Of a stretch of DNA of 64,000 nucleotides, positions 51,150 to 60,605 are shown in pieces; positions within the stretch are counted from its first letter, which is position 1, and the number at the start of each line of letters is the position of its first letter. Made by a program: the position numbers and the translations under genes. Where the stretch lies: positions 124,001-188,000 of the forward strand of contig JAGXRN010000042.1 of the NCBI GenBank assembly GCA_018335875.1, read 5' to 3'. The notes beneath the pieces were generated by a model. The model searched no databases and had not been told where the DNA came from. It saw only the letters and a list, made by a program, of their open reading frames with translations. The DNA comes from Dethiobacter sp. (GTDB taxonomy: Bacteria; Bacillota; Dethiobacteria; Dethiobacterales; Dethiobacteraceae).

Positions 51150-52403
51150 TTAAAATTCAGTTACCTCTCCACCGCCTTTAATTGGCCTCTCTGTTCTTGT
51201 GTTGATATCCAGTGTCAAGCCAGGTTCAATTTGCCCGCTTCTTGTATACCCCCTGTCCTCCCAGAAGCCCCCCTGCTCGCTGTCGGTAAACTGGATATCC
51301 GCCAGCCATTTGCATGATTTGTAGCCCCACAGGTGCGGCACGAGAAGTCGAAGCGGCCAACCATACTCTTTCTCCAGGGGTTCCCCTTCTACTGCATATA
51401 CAAGCATCACCCGTTCATTTAATACTGCCAGAGGCATGCTGGTGTCATAGCCGCCGATACTGGTGAATCTGGCATGGATTGCTCCGGGCATCAGGTCAAC
51501 ATAACTCATAAAGTCCTGCCAGAGTACCCCCTCCCAGTTGGCTCTCACTGACCAACCGCTCACCGAAGTCAGTCTGGCATTGAGGGAAGTTTTAGGCATT
51601 TCCAAAATTTCCTGCAACGTAAACATGCGTTCGCTTTTAACCAGGCCCCATACATTTAAGCGATAAGCCTTTTCGTCTACTTTTGGAATCCCTTCAGCCT
51701 TGAAAACAGGTGTTTTCAGCCGGCCCAAAATACTCAAAAATATCACCCCATTTACATATAATAGGTAACGCCAAAACCTCCACGGGGATACCTGATGTCT
51801 ATATTTTTCAGCAGGAAGCGATATTACTTCCCTGACCCACAAGCTTAGAAGATCTGCTCCTATCCTACCGGAAAGCCCGGCTTTTTTTGTCAATGCGGCA
51901 TTTACTCCCTCCGCCACTATTACCACATCGGCAGAGACAGACTCTCCGTTATCAAGTATTACGCCACGTACAGGGCCCTTGCCCAGAATTTTTTTTTCAT
52001 ATAACATATCACGTACCGCTGTTTTTGTCAGCAATTCTGCTCCGGCCTGTTGTGCTCTTTTTCTGCCAGCCAGCGGTCAAATCTGGGTCGTATGGCAGTA
52101 AACTTATTGTAAGGCGATTTGGCAAAGCGCAGGCCTGTAAAACCAAGCTCAAGGGCTGAGTCATTGTCCAGCATCCACAATGTATCCCGGGTAACGGTTC
52201 GTTCCAGGGGAGCTTCAAGCCAGAATTCAGGCACCACCTCTGCAGTTGGCTCGCTGTAAATTACTCCGCCGAACATATTCTTACTGCCGGCGAAATCGCC
52301 ACGCTCAATTACTATTACTTTTAGGCCGCTTTTCGCCATGTGCAGCGCCCGCAGATGCACCTGCAAGTCCCCCGCCCACCACAACCGCATCATAATGCTC
52401 CAT
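51150..52403 (-). pseudogene. FixC-like flavoprotein fused by deletion to a molybdopterin oxidoreductase domain
   Basis: The gene starts at an ATG at 52403 (MEHYDAVVVGGGLAGA, a GGGLAG FAD motif) behind GGGGTGA. An extra G near 52347 and a missing G near 52045 shift the frame twice; corrected, the N-terminal FixC/ETF-QO region reads on ('SKNMFGGVIYS', 'LTKTAVRDML'). Near 51870 it joins a sulfite-oxidase-like molybdopterin domain ('WRYLLYVNGVIFLSILGR', 'YGWPLRLLVPHLWGYK'). In that domain the usual Cys of 'C-V-S-G-W-S' is Ser. The result is a chimera of two truncated genes and is unlikely to work as an enzyme. Confidence 0.8.
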
Positions 52404-52480
52404 TATATTTCACCCCGTTCGCCGATAGTGTTTGCGAATTGAACTGATGAAATACACTGAATGATTAATTTACCTGGGTA

Positions 52481-52508
52481 TTGACACACTGTACTTTGTA
52501 GGTATAGT
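52481..52508 (+). promoter_or_regulatory. Promoter of the Nudix gene
   Basis: TTGACA is followed by 16 bases and then TATAGT, 20 bases upstream of the ribosome binding site GGGAGTG. This is a good vegetative promoter. Confidence 0.7.
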
Positions 52509-52528
52509 TATTATAGGGAGTGATTAGT

Positions 52529-52951
52529 ATGCCACAGCGTTGTATTATGGTCTTTTTATACCAATGGGAGAACTCGGAGCCAAAGTATCTGCTCTTAAAG
52601 CGCAACAGCATCCTTGGCGGTTACTGGCAGCCCGTTACCGGATTTATTGAAGCGCCGGAGACAAACAGGCAGGCGGCGCTGCGTGAACTCTCGGAGGAAA
52701 CTGGTGTTGAGGAATACGAGCGTGTGCTCGATCCCAAACACTTCTTCTTTTTTGACATGAATGGCCGGCAGTGTTCTGTATCGGTCCTCGCTATCGAGGT
52801 GAGAGCCCTGCCGAAGATTCGCCTTTCTTATGAGCACACCGATTATGATTGGCTGGGTTATGACGAGGCGAGAAACAGGCTGCACTGGGAAAACAACCGG
52901 GAAACTCTCGATATACTGCATTCCGCCCTCATACAGCAGAAACAGGCATAA
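52529..52951 (+). CDS. Nudix hydrolase
   Basis: The 140-residue enzyme has the Nudix box 'GFIEAPETNRQAALRELSEETGVEE' pattern (G-x5-E-x7-REL-x-EE-x-G), which binds magnesium for hydrolysis of nucleoside-diphosphate-linked compounds. The wider sequence ('KRNSILGGYWQPVTG') resembles NudB-like (dihydroneopterin triphosphate or dATP) members. The ATG at 52529 follows GGGAG; the earlier GTG overlaps that site. It is divergent from the FixC pseudogene and appears to be monocistronic. Confidence 0.85.
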   Translation: MPQRCIMVFLYQWENSEPKYLLLKRNSILGGYWQPVTGFIEAPETNRQAALRELSEETGVEEYERVLDPKHFFFFDMNGRQCSVSVLAIEVRALPKIRLSYEHTDYDWLGYDEARNRLHWENNRETLDILHSALIQQKQA

Positions 52952-53012
52952 AAAATAGGCGCAGACGAGACCACTGAAAAACTAATGTTTTGCGGCCCCC
53001 ATATAAAAAGAG

Positions 53013-53058
53013 AATCCAGAAGAAGAGACTTACCATCTCGACTTCTGGATTTTTTTTA
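53013..53058 (+). terminator. Terminator of the Nudix gene
   Basis: AATCCAGAAG and CTTCTGGATT enclose a 19-base loop and are followed by a run of eight T residues. It also lies at the end of the minus-strand GT-D remnant. Confidence 0.75.
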
Positions 53059-53278
53059 TTGTTATTGCTTCCACCACACAAACCCTCCTTTTTTTCAATA
53101 AGGGGGCGCTTTCATTGGCCCGCCTCCCTACAACCACCGTTTTTACCCCCGCAAGCAGGCGCCAAAACCTTAAGTCGCCGATCATATCATGTGTTATATT
53201 AGCAGAACACAGTGTTTTTGGTATGATCCCCACTAATTCCATAAACCTGGCAGTAGCCTCGGCACGCTGTTTCATCAA
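53030..53278 (-). pseudogene. GT-D fold glycosyltransferase remnant
   Basis: The 82-residue fragment carries 'ELVGIIPKTLCSANITHDMI', 'FWRLLAGVKTVVVGRRA' and 'APLLKK', which match the middle of GT-D fold-like glycosyltransferase domains that normally exceed 200 residues. The region before it and after it is missing or replaced by terminator sequence. It follows the GT2 gene closely and probably formed the end of this glycan operon. Confidence 0.55.
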
Positions 53279-53305
53279 GGCCGATAATATTAACTCGGCT
53301 TGGCT

Positions 53306-54898
53306 TCATTTCTTTTCACTGTCCCTGCTCATACTTTTACCCGGAGAAAAGGCCACTTCGGTCACCCATGGGCCCTCAGTCTTAAATACCAGGTTGCATT
53401 CGCATCCCCATCTTTTCAGCGCCTCTTTTACCAGGCACTTAACCTGTGCCTGAAATTTTTTTTCCGCTGTTTTGGACATATTGCTCTCATGCCTTCTCTG
53501 ATGGTACAAGACACGGTTGATCCAGTGAAATTGGTAATGTTCAGCAAGTCGCAGCATCATCGCCAGGTCTTCCGCCATAATATTCTCCGTAAAGAGTTTT
53601 GTCTGCCAGCCGCCCACAGACATTAGCACATTTTTTCTGTAGAACCGCGGGCAGTGGGTTTTCATTTTTTTTACTACCTCATACTTGTCAGTGTAGTTTA
53701 GACCCGGATAGACTGCGCCTTCCTCCAGGCTATCCCCTCTCTGGTACCATATTTTTCGGTTGGCATACACCATCGCCACACTTTCAGGGAGGCTTTCCAT
53801 TTCCCGGACCATCACCTCCAGTGTCTCAGGCTCAAGCCAATCATCGGCATCGAGGTCAAGAATATAATCTCCAAGCGCAAACTTAAGCCCTGCATTCATT
53901 GCGCCAGGTTTTCCCCTGTTTTTGGCCAGTTCAACCAGGATGATCCTGGAATCTGAAAACCTGTTTACTCTGTCTGGGGTATTGTCGGTGGAGCCATCAT
54001 TAATTACAACCAGGTGAAAATCGGTAAAGGTCTGCGCAAGTACGCTGCCAATTGCCTTTTCTATAAATTTTTCCTGGTTGTACGCAGACAGAAGCACTGT
54101 AACCTTTGGCTTATCGCCATTTCTTTCCCTGTGGTCGACGCCGGCCCGGGCCATTTTCAGCAGGATCTGTTCCCTGGGGGTAGTCGTTGTATATGCAAAT
54201 TCTCCCCCTACCCGGTAGTTCATCAATGCCTCGGGGATAAACCTGATCTCGCCAAGTTCAAATAAACGCAGCCAAAATTCATAGTCTTCGACTTTTTCGT
54301 ATTTGGGGTCATAGCCACCGGCCTTTGTATACGCATCCCGCCTGAACAGGAATGACGGGCCGATGAAATTGTGCCTGAGGATAAATTCCCTCGGTTTATC
54401 CATCAAATATGTCATTTTATAGGCATAGCCCCGTTCCGGTACACCATCGCCTTCCGAATTTATGATTCTAAACAGGGAATAAACCAGGACAAAATCTTTG
54501 CCCGCTACTTGCATTTCTCTTACCAGCGTATCGAGAAAACGGGGGTAATGTATGTTATCACTTGACACCCAGGTCAGGTAACTGCAGTTGCCAAGCCGCG
54601 CAAACCCCTCATTCAGGGAAAAAGCTATCCCTTTGTTCTTATCCCTTTTGATAATCTCGCAAGGCACTGTCAGATTCCCGGCGGCTTCATATACCGCTTC
54701 CGCAGTCTCGCGATTTGCGCCGTCAATCACAATCACAAGCTTAAACCCGCGGAATTCCTGGGCTTCAATCGACTTCAAACATTCAGCAAGATACTCATTT
54801 TTCTGGTTGTACACCGGCAGCACAACACCGACCGATGGTTCGTTATTTCTTTCCGGTTTTTTTCGCTCCATAGTCCCTCCGCCTGCAAAATAACACAC
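53306..54898 (-). CDS. Two-domain GT2 glycosyltransferase
   Basis: The 530-residue protein has two GT-A fold family 2 domains. The first (about residues 20-245) has 'VGVVLPVYNQKNEYL' and a degenerate acidic motif ('WVSSDN'). The second (about residues 258-490) has 'VTVLLSAYNQEKFIEKAI', 'NDGSTDNT', 'NRGKPGAMNAGL' and the metal-binding 'DLDADDW'. A likely role is assembling a surface or spore polysaccharide. GGCGGAGGG precedes the ATG, directly after the truncated FkbM gene, suggesting an operon with nucleotide-sugar dehydrogenase upstream. Confidence 0.88.
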   Translation of the reverse strand: MCYFAGGGTMERKKPERNNEPSVGVVLPVYNQKNEYLAECLKSIEAQEFRGFKLVIVIDGANRETAEAVYEAAGNLTVPCEIIKRDKNKGIAFSLNEGFARLGNCSYLTWVSSDNIHYPRFLDTLVREMQVAGKDFVLVYSLFRIINSEGDGVPERGYAYKMTYLMDKPREFILRHNFIGPSFLFRRDAYTKAGGYDPKYEKVEDYEFWLRLFELGEIRFIPEALMNYRVGGEFAYTTTTPREQILLKMARAGVDHRERNGDKPKVTVLLSAYNQEKFIEKAIGSVLAQTFTDFHLVVINDGSTDNTPDRVNRFSDSRIILVELAKNRGKPGAMNAGLKFALGDYILDLDADDWLEPETLEVMVREMESLPESVAMVYANRKIWYQRGDSLEEGAVYPGLNYTDKYEVVKKMKTHCPRFYRKNVLMSVGGWQTKLFTENIMAEDLAMMLRLAEHYQFHWINRVLYHQRRHESNMSKTAEKKFQAQVKCLVKEALKRWGCECNLVFKTEGPWVTEVAFSPGKSMSRDSEKK

Positions 54899-55170
54899 AA
54901 AATACTGTAGTTGTAAGGATCGGCCTCTACAGCGAGAACTTTCCCTCCGTCGCCGACGGCGGCGTAAGCCAGCAGGGAGTAAAACCCGATATAGGCGCCG
55001 ATGTCAAGGAACATATCTCCGGGTTTAAGCATGCTTTTTAAAAATCCTGTTTCCAGAGGATCGTATAAATGAGGCTGATAGAGAAGCTGGTAATCCACAA
55101 ACTCAGCCTCACACAGCTTCATTTTAAAACCCAGTACATCGGCAATTCTAAGCCGGCTCACCGTTATCAC
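54775..55170 (-). pseudogene. FkbM-type methyltransferase, 3'-truncated
   Basis: The first 90 residues match an FkbM SAM-dependent methyltransferase: 'LLKPGDMFLDIGAYIGFYS' like motif I ('FLDIGAYIGFYSLLA') and 'VLAVEADPYNYSIL' (motif II acid). The remaining two thirds are lost, with the frame running out of phase over the start of the downstream GT2 gene. The GT2 ribosome binding site directly follows 'YNYSILCVILQ', which locates the deletion. Confidence 0.75.
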
Positions 55171-55204
55171 CTTTTTCTATGTAAAATAAGTATCAGGAAC
55201 ACAG

Positions 55205-56494
55205 CTAGAGCGAAATAACCCTGCCTGCCTGCTTTGGCAGCGAACCGGTCAAATCCACCAGCATACTGCTGTGGGCAGCGAGCCATGGCAGATTGAAGGT
55301 GCTGTGGGCTACTGCAAGAACTGAACAGTCGTAACCTGAAAGAGTAATTTCATCAAGGCTGACACTGTTCATTTCACCTGTAGCCGTGCTGATCTTTTCC
55401 ACAAGGGGGTCGTGGTACCCGACCTCTGCCCCTTCCGACCTGAGACACTCTATCAGCTTGATAACCGGAGATTCGCGCGCGTCATTTACATCTTTTTTGT
55501 ACGCTGCGCCAAGGACTAAAACCCTGCTGCCCGCGGCAGTCTTTCCTGCAGCCGCAAGTGCCTCTCTGGCAAGGGCAGCGGCGTATTGCGGCATGGCTGA
55601 ATTTACCCTGCGCGCGTGTTCGGCAAACGCGGCCGGCTCGTTGTTTTCACGTGCAAAAAAAGCATAATAGCTGCTGTCAACCGGTACACAGTGCCCTCCT
55701 ACCCCAGGACCGGGATAAAAGGCCTGAAAGCCAAAAGGCTTCGTAGACGCCGCCTCTATCACATCCCAGATGTCTATGCCCGCCGCGCGGCAAACCTGTG
55801 CCATCTCATTGACCAATGCTATATTTACATCTCTGTATGTGTTTTCAAGCAGCTTTGCCATTTCTGCCGTTTCCGGTGTGCCAACAGGGACGACAGTCAT
55901 CCCCAGCAAATTATAAAAGAGTTGTGCCCTGTTCAGGCAGGCCGGCGTAACACCGGAGACCAGCTTTGGAATATTGCTTAAACAATACTCCCTGCTGCCG
56001 GGATCTATCCTTTCAGGGGAATATGAGAGAAAGAAATCGCTGCCTGCTTTCATCCCGCCCGACTGAAGGATCGGCAGGATTATCCCCTCTGTAGTGCCCG
56101 GTGCCACCGTGCTTTCCACGATAACCAGCTGCCCTGGGGAAAGCACTGCTGCCACAGAGCAGGCGGCATTTATGAGGCAGGAATAGTCAGGCTTTTTGCC
56201 GGCTGTCAGTGGCGTCGGCACGCATACAACTATTACTGCGCATGATGACAATTTGCCAAAGTCAGTGCTGACCGTGATTATACCATTTTCAAGCAGTGCC
56301 AAAATTTCGTAGTCGGCAATGTCGGAAACATACGATTTTCCCTGCCTGATGCTTTCGATTCTTTTTTCGTCCTGATCAATCCCCACCACAGGCAATTCTT
56401 TCTGCCCCACCAAAATGACCAGCGGCAGCCCGACATAGCCTAACCCGACAACACCAACCCCGGCAGAGAGCGTAAGTATTTTCTCGCTATACAA
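55205..56494 (-). CDS. Nucleotide-sugar dehydrogenase (UDP-GlcNAc/UDP-ManNAc type)
   Basis: The 429-residue enzyme oxidises a UDP-sugar C6 alcohol to the uronic acid with NAD. It has the Rossmann motif 'GLGYVGLPL', 'VPTPLTAGKKPD', 'ESTVAPGTT', 'LLENTYRDVNIALVNE' and the active-site Cys in 'GVGGHCVPVDS', with a C-terminal 'GAAYKKDVNDARESP'. It resembles the WbpA/WecC group, so the product is probably an N-acetylhexosaminuronate; the exact substrate is inferred. It leads the minus-strand glycan genes and diverges from the epimerase. Confidence 0.87.
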   Translation of the reverse strand: MYSEKILTLSAGVGVVGLGYVGLPLVILVGQKELPVVGIDQDEKRIESIRQGKSYVSDIADYEILALLENGIITVSTDFGKLSSCAVIVVCVPTPLTAGKKPDYSCLINAACSVAAVLSPGQLVIVESTVAPGTTEGIILPILQSGGMKAGSDFFLSYSPERIDPGSREYCLSNIPKLVSGVTPACLNRAQLFYNLLGMTVVPVGTPETAEMAKLLENTYRDVNIALVNEMAQVCRAAGIDIWDVIEAASTKPFGFQAFYPGPGVGGHCVPVDSSYYAFFARENNEPAAFAEHARRVNSAMPQYAAALAREALAAAGKTAAGSRVLVLGAAYKKDVNDARESPVIKLIECLRSEGAEVGYHDPLVEKISTATGEMNSVSLDEITLSGYDCSVLAVAHSTFNLPWLAAHSSMLVDLTGSLPKQAGRVISL

Positions 56495-56621
56495 TAATGA
56501 CCACCCCGCTTAACAGCTATCCCTACATGATATGTGTGCGGCTTTGCCTTGTTGCCATGAAGTAATTTAAACCCTGGCTTTTTCATAATATGAATTGGAG
56601 AAAGCAGAAAGGGGTCGGGTT

Positions 56622-57569
56622 ATGCACTATTTAATAACCGGCGGGGCAGGGTTTATAGGGACACATCTTTCGCTGCGGCTGCTGCGCGAAGGCAACCAGG
56701 TCACTATACTTGACAATCTTTCCACAGGCAGGGCAGACCGTCTGCGGGATTCAAAAGCAGAGATTATCACAGGCAGCGTAACAGACCGTGAACTTGTCTT
56801 TTCACTTGCGTCAAAATGCGACTACATTATTCATCTGGCCTGTGTGGTCGGTGTGCGGCTGACAATGTCGAGAGGCTGTGAAACGTTAAGACTCAGCCAT
56901 ACAGGCACAGAAAATGTGCTCGAGGCTGCAACAGTTTTCTCAAAGGGTATCTTTGTCGCCTCATCTTCAGCTATTTACGGAAAAACCCCAAAGGTCCCTG
57001 TTGCCGAAGAAGACGATTCGATCCTTGGTGCAAGCAATAAGGCCAGCTGGTTGTACTCAGTAGGCAAGCTTGTGGAGGAGCATTTGGCGCTGGCATATTG
57101 CCGCGAAAGAGAAACCAGTGTTAAAATCGGCCGTTTTTTCAATGTAATAGGCCCATATCAGACGGGCAGCTATGGCATGGTAGTACCAACTTTTATTACA
57201 CAGGCCCTCAAGGGCGAAGAACTGCCTGTATATGAAAAAGGCAAACAGACAAGGACTTTCGGTTATATCGAAGATATATTGGACGGTCTGCAGGTTGTAC
57301 TGCAAAAAGGGATTCCGGGAGAAATTTATAATATCGGTGGCTTTGAGGAAATTTCAATCCTTTCTTTGGCAGAGAAAATAATTGCTATGACAGGTTCTGA
57401 ATCAAATATTAGATTTATCCCATACTCGAGCGCCTTTGGCCCTTATTTTGAGGAAACAATAAGACGTATCCCGGACATCAGCCGCCTGCGTATGCTGGGG
57501 TATGAGCCACGCTACACCCTTGATGAGGCTTTAAGTGAAATTATTTCACATCACCGTAAAGCAACGTAG
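56622..57569 (+). CDS. NAD-dependent sugar epimerase/dehydratase
   Basis: The 315-residue extended SDR enzyme has 'LITGGAGFIGTHLS' (NAD), 'SSSAIYG' (catalytic Ser) and 'YSVGK' (Tyr and Lys), matching UDP-glucose 4-epimerase or UDP-glucuronate decarboxylase-like enzymes. I use the ATG at 56622 after AAAGGGG; the ORF-track TTG nine codons earlier has no site. It heads a plus-strand operon with two paralogous glycosyltransferase-like genes and faces the nucleotide-sugar dehydrogenase. Confidence 0.85.
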   Translation: MHYLITGGAGFIGTHLSLRLLREGNQVTILDNLSTGRADRLRDSKAEIITGSVTDRELVFSLASKCDYIIHLACVVGVRLTMSRGCETLRLSHTGTENVLEAATVFSKGIFVASSSAIYGKTPKVPVAEEDDSILGASNKASWLYSVGKLVEEHLALAYCRERETSVKIGRFFNVIGPYQTGSYGMVVPTFITQALKGEELPVYEKGKQTRTFGYIEDILDGLQVVLQKGIPGEIYNIGGFEEISILSLAEKIIAMTGSESNIRFIPYSSAFGPYFEETIRRIPDISRLRMLGYEPRYTLDEALSEIISHHRKAT

Positions 57570-57604
57570 TCAATTCGATTATTCACTTAGCGGGAGGGCT
57601 TATT

Positions 57605-58546
57605 TTGCTGTATTTTATCAGCGAACATTTTGAAGAAAATCTTAGACTGCAGCCTGTGAACAACGGCATACGCCGGTTTCTTGGCGAAAAAAAAATAGAA
57701 TTTGAAGAAATTGCCTCTCCTCTTTCTTATGAAGGCTATTTAAAAAAAATGCCTACACAGACTGAACCAACGCAGGATGCCATCTGGCTGCTGGCCGATA
57801 CCCGCAGCATGGAAGCCTGTCATCTTCAAGAAATGCCCGGACGCAAGTATGCCCACTTTCACAGTGGAAACAGTTTAACACCTGACTTTTTAGCTCATAT
57901 TAACGGAGTATTTGCAGCTTCACAGTGGGACAAAGACAGAATAACCACAGCTTATCCCGCTTTGGAACAGCGTGTATACGTCTGCGGTTTTCCTTTTTAC
58001 CCCCCTCACCCCCCTTTGCATTCAAAACAACAGGATAGGAAGCAGAAAAGACTGGTGGCCTTCAACCAGTCTTTTTGCCTGGAGAATTTGCATATTCTAG
58101 AGGTCTACCTGAGCGGGTTGCTGAGAAATTTAGACTGTAAGGTAATACATCTCTCCCCGGTTGTAGAGCAGGCTGTGATTGGAGCTGACCCTGAAGCGCA
58201 CGCGCTTATGCTGGAGGGCCAAAAAAACGGCATGGAGTTTATCTTTTATACGCAGCCTGAAGAATACCATTGGTGGCTGTCGCAGGCCGATGTCTCCATT
58301 GCCACAACTATTGACCATCCAGATCTTACCGCTCTAATAGAGGCATCCACACTTGGCGCAACCTGCCTGGCGCCAAACCGTGGCCCCTTCCCCGAGTTCC
58401 TTGCAGAAGAAAACCTTTACTCACCCTACAACCTGGCCGTAATCTGTGAAAAAGCCGCTTTCCCTCCGCAAAACTCCTGCTGCACTGCGCGCTTTAACCC
58501 GGAGTCTGTTTATAAACTCTATGCCCAGGTGATGGGGGTGAGTTAG
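57605..58546 (+). CDS. Glycosyltransferase-like protein (GT-B-type), first paralog
   Basis: The 313-residue protein begins at a TTG after GGGAGGG and reads LYFISEHFEENL. C-terminal motifs 'ATTIDHPDLTALIEASTLGA' and 'PNRGPFPEFLAEENLYSPY' resemble the sugar-nucleotide-binding half of GT-B glycosyltransferases (E-A-x-x-x-G then P-E-x). It is homologous over its length to the next gene. Donor and acceptor are unknown. It is part of the epimerase operon in the glycan locus. Confidence 0.65.
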   Translation: MLYFISEHFEENLRLQPVNNGIRRFLGEKKIEFEEIASPLSYEGYLKKMPTQTEPTQDAIWLLADTRSMEACHLQEMPGRKYAHFHSGNSLTPDFLAHINGVFAASQWDKDRITTAYPALEQRVYVCGFPFYPPHPPLHSKQQDRKQKRLVAFNQSFCLENLHILEVYLSGLLRNLDCKVIHLSPVVEQAVIGADPEAHALMLEGQKNGMEFIFYTQPEEYHWWLSQADVSIATTIDHPDLTALIEASTLGATCLAPNRGPFPEFLAEENLYSPYNLAVICEKAAFPPQNSCCTARFNPESVYKLYAQVMGVS

Positions 58547-59530
58547 CTGCTCTACTTTGTTGGCTACTCCCCCGGTGAGGACAGCTGGACCGGGAGTTTC
58601 AACCGTGCGGTGGTAGATGAATTGCTGCAGCACAAAGTTGAGTTCACGAAGCTCCCTGCTTTTGACTGGCGCGGCCCTGCAGCACCCATAAAAGATTACC
58701 TGAGTATTGAAAGCAGTCCGGATGATGTCTGGTTTATCGGCTGGGCACAAAGTCCTCTAATTGAGATTATCCGCCATAAAGAGGGCCGCAAATACGGACT
58801 GGTCGTGGGCCTGACAAAAATGAACTTTGATCCGCTGGTATTCACCGGTGCTCTAAAAGATCTGCGAGAAAAAGAAAGACTGAGCATCTATGATAAAATC
58901 TTCGCCAATTCACGTTGGTGCCGGGAATGTATCGCCAGGGCGTATCCCCAACTGGCAGAAAAAGTTGCAGTGACCGGTTTCCCTTTTGACTTTGAAATCT
59001 ATCAGCCTTACCTGGACACAGTTAAAGAAGATGACCTCATAGTTTTTAACCAGCGCTTCTCCCTGGAGAGGCTGTACATGCTGGAAGTGGAAACAGCACG
59101 GATCCTTATACAAAGGGGATACAGGGTAAAGCATCTTTCAGGCACACCAGTCTCTAAACTTGTACAGAGAGCACCTGCCCTCGCCCCATTTCTGGCAGCC
59201 GCAGAAACGACAGGACTTGAATTTGTTTTTAACCCCGTCAAGGAAATTTACCACAAGAATCTGGCAAAAGCATCTGTTGTCGTCACCACATCAATTGCAG
59301 ACATGCTCCCATCGTCGCTAATTGAAGCCATCGTTCTCGGTTCAGTTCCAGTGGCGCCAAATTCATTCTGCTTTCCTGAATTTGTTCATAAAGACAATCT
59401 TTATACTCCATACGACCTGAATGAAATAATTGATATAGTGGAAAAGAAACCCCAAAGTTCTCACTCTGTATGCCAGTATGATAAAAAAACGGTTGTAGAA
59501 AATTTTTTAAGAGAAATGGGGCTGGCCTGA
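58547..59530 (+). CDS. Glycosyltransferase-like protein (GT-B-type), second paralog with probable CTG start
   Basis: The ORF-track start (58610) would drop the first strand. Upstream in frame the sequence reads CTG CTC TAC TTT GTT GGC (LLYFVG) immediately after the TAG of the preceding gene. It aligns with LLYFIS of the first paralog and has GGGGGTGAG at proper spacing. The 327-residue product has 'RKYGLVVGLT', 'IFANSRWCRECIARAYP', 'VFNQRFSLERLYMLE', 'SSLIEAIVLGSVPVAPNS' and 'FPEFVHKDNLYTPYD'. It probably adds a sugar to the same glycan. Confidence 0.65.
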   Translation: MLYFVGYSPGEDSWTGSFNRAVVDELLQHKVEFTKLPAFDWRGPAAPIKDYLSIESSPDDVWFIGWAQSPLIEIIRHKEGRKYGLVVGLTKMNFDPLVFTGALKDLREKERLSIYDKIFANSRWCRECIARAYPQLAEKVAVTGFPFDFEIYQPYLDTVKEDDLIVFNQRFSLERLYMLEVETARILIQRGYRVKHLSGTPVSKLVQRAPALAPFLAAAETTGLEFVFNPVKEIYHKNLAKASVVVTTSIADMLPSSLIEAIVLGSVPVAPNSFCFPEFVHKDNLYTPYDLNEIIDIVEKKPQSSHSVCQYDKKTVVENFLREMGLA

Positions 59531-59689
59531 TTGACAGACTGGAGATTGAGGGTATTTCCTCTTACAAAGTAAACATTGTTGATGTTAATGAACTTTAACT
59601 GGAGTTTTCTTTTCTTTCTGGTACAATACTGACAAAGAGATTTTACAGTACGCCATTTTTGAAAAAACCGGGAAGCGGAGTATTTTGAC

Positions 59690-60586
59690 ATGAAAAGGAC
59701 ACTGGTTTCGTTTTTGGTTTTGGCTTTGCTATTATCACCGGCAAGCGGTTGCGGCCGCAAAAACGGTAAGACCCAGCCTGAGAAACTTCCGGTCCCCGAA
59801 ACGTCTGTTCTGCAGGAAAGCGACTTCCCTGCCTTTATCGTCAGTGACCATATGGATAAGACGAACGAAAATTATTACGCTTTTCAACTGGAGCACGTTC
59901 TTTACCTGGCTGCCGTTTGGGGTAAGAAACCCAGCGGCGGTTACAGCATCAACTTTGTTGAATATAATGAAAATAGCGATCATTCCATGGATGTTTACCT
60001 TATAACCAAATCACCCGGAAAAAATGAAAACGTGTCCACAGTCATCACCTACCCTGGGGCGTTTGTGCGCTTTTACCCCCAGGCTCCCGTTAGCACAGTA
60101 CGCTTCCATGTGGACGGTAAGAAGGCTGCTGATGTTGTTCCACTACGCATTACCGCCCCGGTGGAGGAGGTAATTGTCGAGCTATATTTCGGCTCGCCAA
60201 ATGCCTGCCTCTATCTGGAGCCCCGGCCAGTGCCTATTTGCTTCATCTCCGCCAGCATTACTGAACAGGCGGAAATTCTTTTCCGGCAGCTGCTGGCGGG
60301 TTCGCAGTCGCTTGATTCCGGATTCCGGGTTATCCCCGATGGCACACGCTTGCTTGATGCGGCCTATGACGAAAGAGAAAAACTATTGATAGTCACCGTT
60401 TCCGCCGAGTTTGCCAACGCTGCGGGCTCCGCCGGCGAACTGCTGGCTGTTTATTCCGTTGTCAATACGATGGCACAGATTGAAGGCGTGGACTATGTCA
60501 CCATTCAGATCGACGGTGCTGGACTCTCTCATATGGACCAACTGGAGCAGCTGAGCTTTAACGACTACCTGGTGGAACAGGGCTAG
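59690..60586 (+). CDS. Lipoprotein with PrcB-like and GerMN domains
   Basis: The 298-residue protein has a lipoprotein signal ('LVSFLVLALLLSPASGC', Cys near residue 21), a PrcB-like region with 'LYLAAVWGKKPSGGYSI' (about residues 58-130) and a C-terminal GerMN domain with 'EEVIVELYFGSPNACLYLEP' (about residues 160-285). GerM-type proteins act at the spore or forespore envelope. A start ATG after AAGCGGAG is suitable. It stands between the glycan operon and yifB and may be sporulation-regulated (inference). Confidence 0.8.
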   Translation: MKRTLVSFLVLALLLSPASGCGRKNGKTQPEKLPVPETSVLQESDFPAFIVSDHMDKTNENYYAFQLEHVLYLAAVWGKKPSGGYSINFVEYNENSDHSMDVYLITKSPGKNENVSTVITYPGAFVRFYPQAPVSTVRFHVDGKKAADVVPLRITAPVEEVIVELYFGSPNACLYLEPRPVPICFISASITEQAEILFRQLLAGSQSLDSGFRVIPDGTRLLDAAYDEREKLLIVTVSAEFANAAGSAGELLAVYSVVNTMAQIEGVDYVTIQIDGAGLSHMDQLEQLSFNDYLVEQG

Positions 60587-60605
60587 CTGTTTATGTTGGA
60601 AATGT

